From positions 1 to 33,094 of the forward strand of contig WTXD01000134.1 of the NCBI GenBank assembly GCA_022496205.1: 33,094 bases of DNA, given 5' to 3'. This document shows positions 29,706 to 33,094 of the stretch, one piece after another. The stretch is from Gloeopeniophorella convolvens. Its lineage: Eukaryota > Basidiomycota > Agaricomycetes > Russulales. Every line of letters begins with the position of its first letter. Position 1 is the stretch's first letter. Made by a program: the position numbers and the translations under genes. A model generated the notes under the pieces. It was not told the DNA's origin and searched no databases. It worked only from the letters and a program-made list of their open reading frames with translations.

Positions 29706-31418
29706 CTAGAACCTCCACCAGTGGCTATATTAATGTCAGATATGTTTCATATGGATAAGAGTGGCCATGCATACTAGGACGGTCAAGATCTGGCTCCAAC
29801 ACATCAAGAGGGAGCTGGGGTGATGGTAGGGGAGCCTCAGGTTCTTGAGCACGAGGAACAGGCCTAGGAATGTTAGAGACACGAGGTGGCTCATCCCTTA
29901 GGAGGGGACAAGTGCTCTTCCACTCTACAGGTTGAATTCCAGCCTCTTCCTGCTCATACCAGTAGTCAAGGAGACGCTGAACATCATCCTTGCTCATCTT
30001 GGATGGATCTTGTAGCTGGAGATCTGTGGGGAGACTGTCCTCTTGGAGCCAAGCAAATTGATCCTTCTTAAGGGCACTCCAGCTAATAGCAAGGTTTTTG
30101 CGGCCTGTGACAAACTCTATAATCATGTTATAAGGAGTAATAAACAAGGTGAAGGGTGACTCACTGAGATGTAGGGTGAGAAAGTCTCTGACAGCACCCT
30201 GAATGACTTTGGCATGATGCTGAGAATAGTCTGCAATCACTGGAACCAGAGGACATCCTTCTCTATCAAGTTCAATCATGATCGGCTCATGATTGGCCTT
30301 TCCAGATGCTGGTGGTGCTGGAACATGCATAGCTAGCAGGGATATTAGTGATAGAGATATTGAAGATAGATAAACACGGACCGTTTGCAAAGCACCTCTG
30401 AGAATATCTCTTCCAGCTATTCCACAATGGGGCTGTCTCCCAGTCTCTGATCATACTCTTGAAGTCGACTCCATTGTCAATATATTTGTTATACTCTTGT
30501 CTGATCACCAAATTAGCATTGTGCATAAGGGATAATAGAAGCATATATTTCACTCACCCACAAGCTCTGATGGTATTTGTCTCATCTGTCCAGGTGCAGA
30601 GGACAAATGTTCTAATACCACAGTATCGATATAGCTGCTCCTGGAAGTCTCTGATGACTCTTCCTCGCATCTTAAGTGCAAGACTGTGAGATTGCACGGG
30701 CCGAACAAGGGGTTAGAACGGTCCGTGCAAAGGGGACAATATGGAAATGACTGACCGACACTGGATCTCACGAGGTGGGCCTCTGAGAGACCACTCATTG
30801 GCTGTTTCCTGAAGCACAGCCATCTCATCTTCTGTCACAGGTGCCATGAGCTCTGTGGTGGTACGCTGCAGGTATCCAAAGTAGACTGGAGTGCCAGGAG
30901 GTGCTCCAGAGTTCTGTTTAGTGAGATTCATGATCTTGTCACGGTTCTCTTGATAGAACACATTTCTGGCAGACCACTTGCGTGTGAAACGCATAAATCT
31001 GGCTAGGGCTTTGCGAGATTGGTTGTCAAACCACTTGCGGACTTTCTGAGACAATGGTGAGCCAGGGAATGCTAAAATGATACACAGAACGGACCGTGCG
31101 AGCCTCCCCTTTGTCAAAATCATCCCCCTCATCTCTCAGTGCTGTGAGGTCACCCAGAACACGATTGACTAGAAGAGCTCTGTCTGGTGCATCGCTGACT
31201 CGATATTCATCCAGATTCTCATGCAGAATCTCTAGATCAGCCTCAGTCAGCTTGAAGGGAGAGTCATCATCATCCTCTTGTTGTATGTCGCCTTCTGAGC
31301 GATCAGGTGAGCGATCAAGATGATTTGAGGCAGGGAGAGTGTTTTCAAGGTCCCAGCCTTCTTGTTCATCTTCACCAGGACCGAAAACATCATCAGCAGT
31401 GTTGTAGAGATGGGCCAT
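29258..31418 (-). CDS. Gene B (R copy): multi-exon, apparently intact; unknown function
   Basis: Start at 31418 (MAHLYNTADDVFGPGEDEQ), stop TGA at 29260-29258. Exon blocks in order: an acidic N-terminus with a helical segment (LTEADLEILHENLDEYR); RKWFDNQSRKALARFMRF with KWSARNVFYQENRDKI; RDFQEQLYRYCGIRTFVL; EYNKYIDNGVDFKSMIRDW; GKANHEPIMIELDREG; GRKNLAISWSALKKDQF with DPSKMSKDDVQRLLDYWY; a Pro-rich stretch; and a basic-acidic tail (SKRRPNVAAIEEDDGEPVV). No stops were found in the exon frames I joined. The first donor (GTCCGT near 31090) lies inside a CACGGTCCGT motif. The basic WFDN-RFMRFTRKWSARN block may bind DNA, an inference from charge only. Such proteins are known to me as uncharacterised, multi-copy agaricomycete families. 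It lies downstream of gene A on the same strand. Confidence 0.7.
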
Positions 31419-31851
31419 GAAGTAGTAGAGCAGTTGACAGTAGTAGAGGAGTGATACAAGCTAGTGAAATCAATGCAGATGGCTGATGCGTGCTCAAACA
31501 TGCTTAATTCATATCTATGTGTTGAGATAATGATTAGATGTGGGTGGAACGGGCCGTGAATTGGCCGGGCCGTGATGAGCAGTCAATGTAAAGTGTAGAT
31601 TGTGATCAAGCACAAGATATGATAAGATATCGGCAACACGGGCCGTGTGTAGAACGGACCGTGCAGAACGGACCGTGCAATCGCACAAATTCACACAAGT
31701 CGAGAGATTTAAGGAACACCACAATATTAAATAGTTCACACAAGTTCACACAAGTTCACAGCAGACATCAAGAGCATAGCAAAAATGCGAGATACATTGT
31801 ACAAGGATGAGTGCAGACAGAGGGAAACAGGATATGGATGGTACAATGTAT
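31419..31851 (-). promoter_or_regulatory. Gene A-gene B spacer (R unit), motif-dense promoter region
   Basis: It contains at least five CGG-W-CCG or CGGGCCG motifs: GAACGGGCCGTGAA near 31546, GGCCGGGCCGTGA near 31562, CACGGGCCGTGTG near 31637, and GAACGGACCGTGCA twice near 31653-31680. A TTCACACAAG repeat occurs at 31688, 31736, 31746 and, in part, 31756. The equivalent L spacer holds the 1799-1815 palindrome. Confidence 0.5.
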
Positions 31852-32764
31852 TTAGGCCCTTGAGTGGCCACTCATGATGGAAGCGAAGTCCCTCACCTGC
31901 TCACAGCGCCCCTTCAACGCCTCCAGCTCACTGATGATCTCCTCCATCTCCCTGAGAACATCAACAAAGTTGTTGATGGTCCTGTGTGTCTGAGGGGAGG
32001 TGGAGATGTCCTCAGCAGAGGGGTCAGCCTCTGCACGGCGCAGAGTGAGGAGGGGATGCCTTGGGGACTCTTGAGGCTCGTCCTTGATGATGGGGGAGTG
32101 CTGTGTTACCCTGGGGCGTTTCCTGGGCTGTTTAAGGCTCTAAAACAAGGTGAGATGTGTCTAGGATCGGACCGTGCAACAGCGCACCTCAGGGGAGTCT
32201 GGCTCATCCTGCACCTCGATCTCCTCGTCCTCATCCTCCTCAGCCGGCTCACTCTGGGTCTTCTGGGGTTTCTCCCATGCTTTCCATGAGCTGGCCAAGC
32301 TCTTGAGCTTCGCACCAGGGAGGATGGGTGAGGGAGGGGTGGGGGATGCCATTCTGACATCACTGTGGCCTGCTTGACCTTGTTCTAAAGGATAACAGCT
32401 TGTGAGCATGGAGAATAGCACATATACATTGTCAGACTCACCTTTCCCTTTTCCACCTTCCTGGTGGGTGGGGCCTCTTCCCCAGACGACTCAAAGGTTG
32501 CCTGAACAGCCTTTGGCTCCTGCTTGGACCTGGTGGAGGCTGCACGGCTTGGTGCACGAGAGGCAGCAGGCTCTGGGGCCACCTTGTCACCCTTGGTGGA
32601 TGAGAGCGACTCTAGAAACATGTAGTGAGTTAAATATCACACAGAATGGACTGTGACGCACGCTTGGAGGCCTTGGCAATGATGGACTTGCCACCAGGGG
32701 TCTGGGCAGGGGATGCACCCTTCTCCTGCTTGATGGGCTTTGGCTGAGGGACTTTGGGGGCCAT
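31852..32764 (-). CDS. Gene A (R copy): charged low-complexity protein with C-terminal coiled-coil-like helix
   Basis: Start at 32764 (MAPKVPQPKPIKQEKGASPA), stop TAA at 31854-31852. Exons run about 32764-32663, 32612-32453, 32384 to about 32190, and 32143-31852. The introns have GT/AG ends, and those near 32165 and 32645 carry a CGGACCGTGCA motif or a decayed form of it. The protein is Lys/Pro/Ser-rich with an acidic run (SEPAEEDEDEEIEVQDEPD) and ends in a helix of about 45 residues with heptad-like spacing (TINNFVDVLREMEEIISELE then ALKGRCEQVRDF). The L copy (753-1634) shares start, length class and a C-terminal helix. The third exon frame is uncertain. Charge pattern suggests a nuclear adaptor or partner of gene B, which follows on the same strand; this is inference. 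Confidence 0.6.
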
Positions 32765-33094
32765 AGGGACAGTTGAGGATATTGTGAGTGGGGAGGAGCG
32801 AGGTGGGAATAATCAGAGCGCTGCAAATGACCCTCAAGACACGCTGTGAACCAGACTGTGCAATACCCATCAAGGAAGCATCTCTGTGATCAAATCGATC
32901 AATGCACGGACCGTGCGGAACGGACCGTGCGATGCGGACCGTTCAAGCGATATCAGATCACCTGGAGAAGTGATGTCATTATCTAGATCTTGATCATAAT
33001 CAGATCTTTGTTGTGAATGACATCACTGGGCCTAGATTATTCTAGAAGTTGCCAGAATCTTCTGGCAACTTCTCTCAGCTTCTTCTATCACCTG
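32765..33094 (-). promoter_or_regulatory. Gene A promoter (R unit) with three tandem R-type motifs
   Basis: GCACGGACCGTGC (near 32905), GAACGGACCGTGC and GCGGACCGTTC follow one another within 45 bp, about 140-180 bp upstream of the ATG, with an HSE array farther out (33040-33072). A related layout exists upstream of the L copy. Confidence 0.55.
33040..33073. promoter_or_regulatory. Heat-shock-element array overlapping a 30-bp perfect hairpin
   Basis: Triplets at 5-bp steps: TTC 33040, GAA 33045, TGC 33050, GAA 33055, TTC 33060, GCA 33065, TTC 33070; five of seven are exact TTC/GAA. The segment 33044-33073 is also an inverted repeat with 14-bp arms (AGAAGTTGCCAGAA) and a 2-nt TC centre. Confidence 0.6.

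Overview
This window reads as a transposon-dense accessory region of a filamentous basidiomycete (Agaricomycetes; Ceratobasidiaceae/Rhizoctonia-like is my tentative guess). The evidence is fungal-type introns of about 45-60 bp, a Plavaka-type Tnp2 transposase, a CxC zinc-cluster fragment of a KDZ transposase, Gypsy-type gag and protease remnants, and no bacterial-style genes. I see no rRNA, convincing tRNA or CRISPR array, and little if any ordinary single-copy host gene content.

Layout. (1) 1-2634 and 13622-16208, the L unit on +: a divergent partial gene C (start at 144, minus), a promoter with heat-shock-element arrays, gene A (753-1634) and gene B (2008-14998, a pseudogene). Gene B's third intron-exon junction is about 11 kb away because a 5-bp-TSD LTR (2700-13613) landed in an intron, and a 10.2-kb Plavaka element (3113-13325, 7-bp TSD) then landed inside that LTR. 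(2) The Plavaka element carries a frameshifted transposase (12974 to 9598, minus), two divergent unknown cargo genes (5557 to 3803 minus; 5764-6714 plus) and a broken fragment resembling EST1/SMG-family proteins (7108-9424 plus). (3) 16209-19625, the M unit: N-terminal KDZ transposase debris, an LTR-like segment (17403-17858), then the 3' end of a gene B copy with its tail. (4) 19626-26575, minus: a decayed Gypsy-like retrotransposon with an unusual large ORF upstream of gag, cut off inside the protease. Its first ORF is split by a 1.1-kb poly(A) retroposon with a 15-bp TSD. (5) 26578-26891: a MITE with TA duplication. (6) 26895-27920: C-rich sequence with no recognised gene. (7) 27921-33094, the R unit on -: a better preserved copy of the A-B module and its promoter.

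The most interesting thing is the L/R/M family. Two diverged copies share gene order (A then B, same strand), HSE arrays upstream of A, a common terminal sequence ending CCATATGTG, and introns and spacers loaded with short palindromes built on CGG-W-CCG. The flanks differ by copy: TGAC/GTCA in L and TGCA/TGCA in R and M. The proteins resemble an uncharacterised agaricomycete family often seen among transposons. This looks like an undescribed mobile or transposon-associated gene module, possibly heat-inducible. The L and M copies and the captured EST1-like fragment show C-to-T decay (CGA to TGA, CAA/CAG to TAA/TAG, Arg to Cys), consistent with cytosine methylation or RIP-like mutation of repeats.
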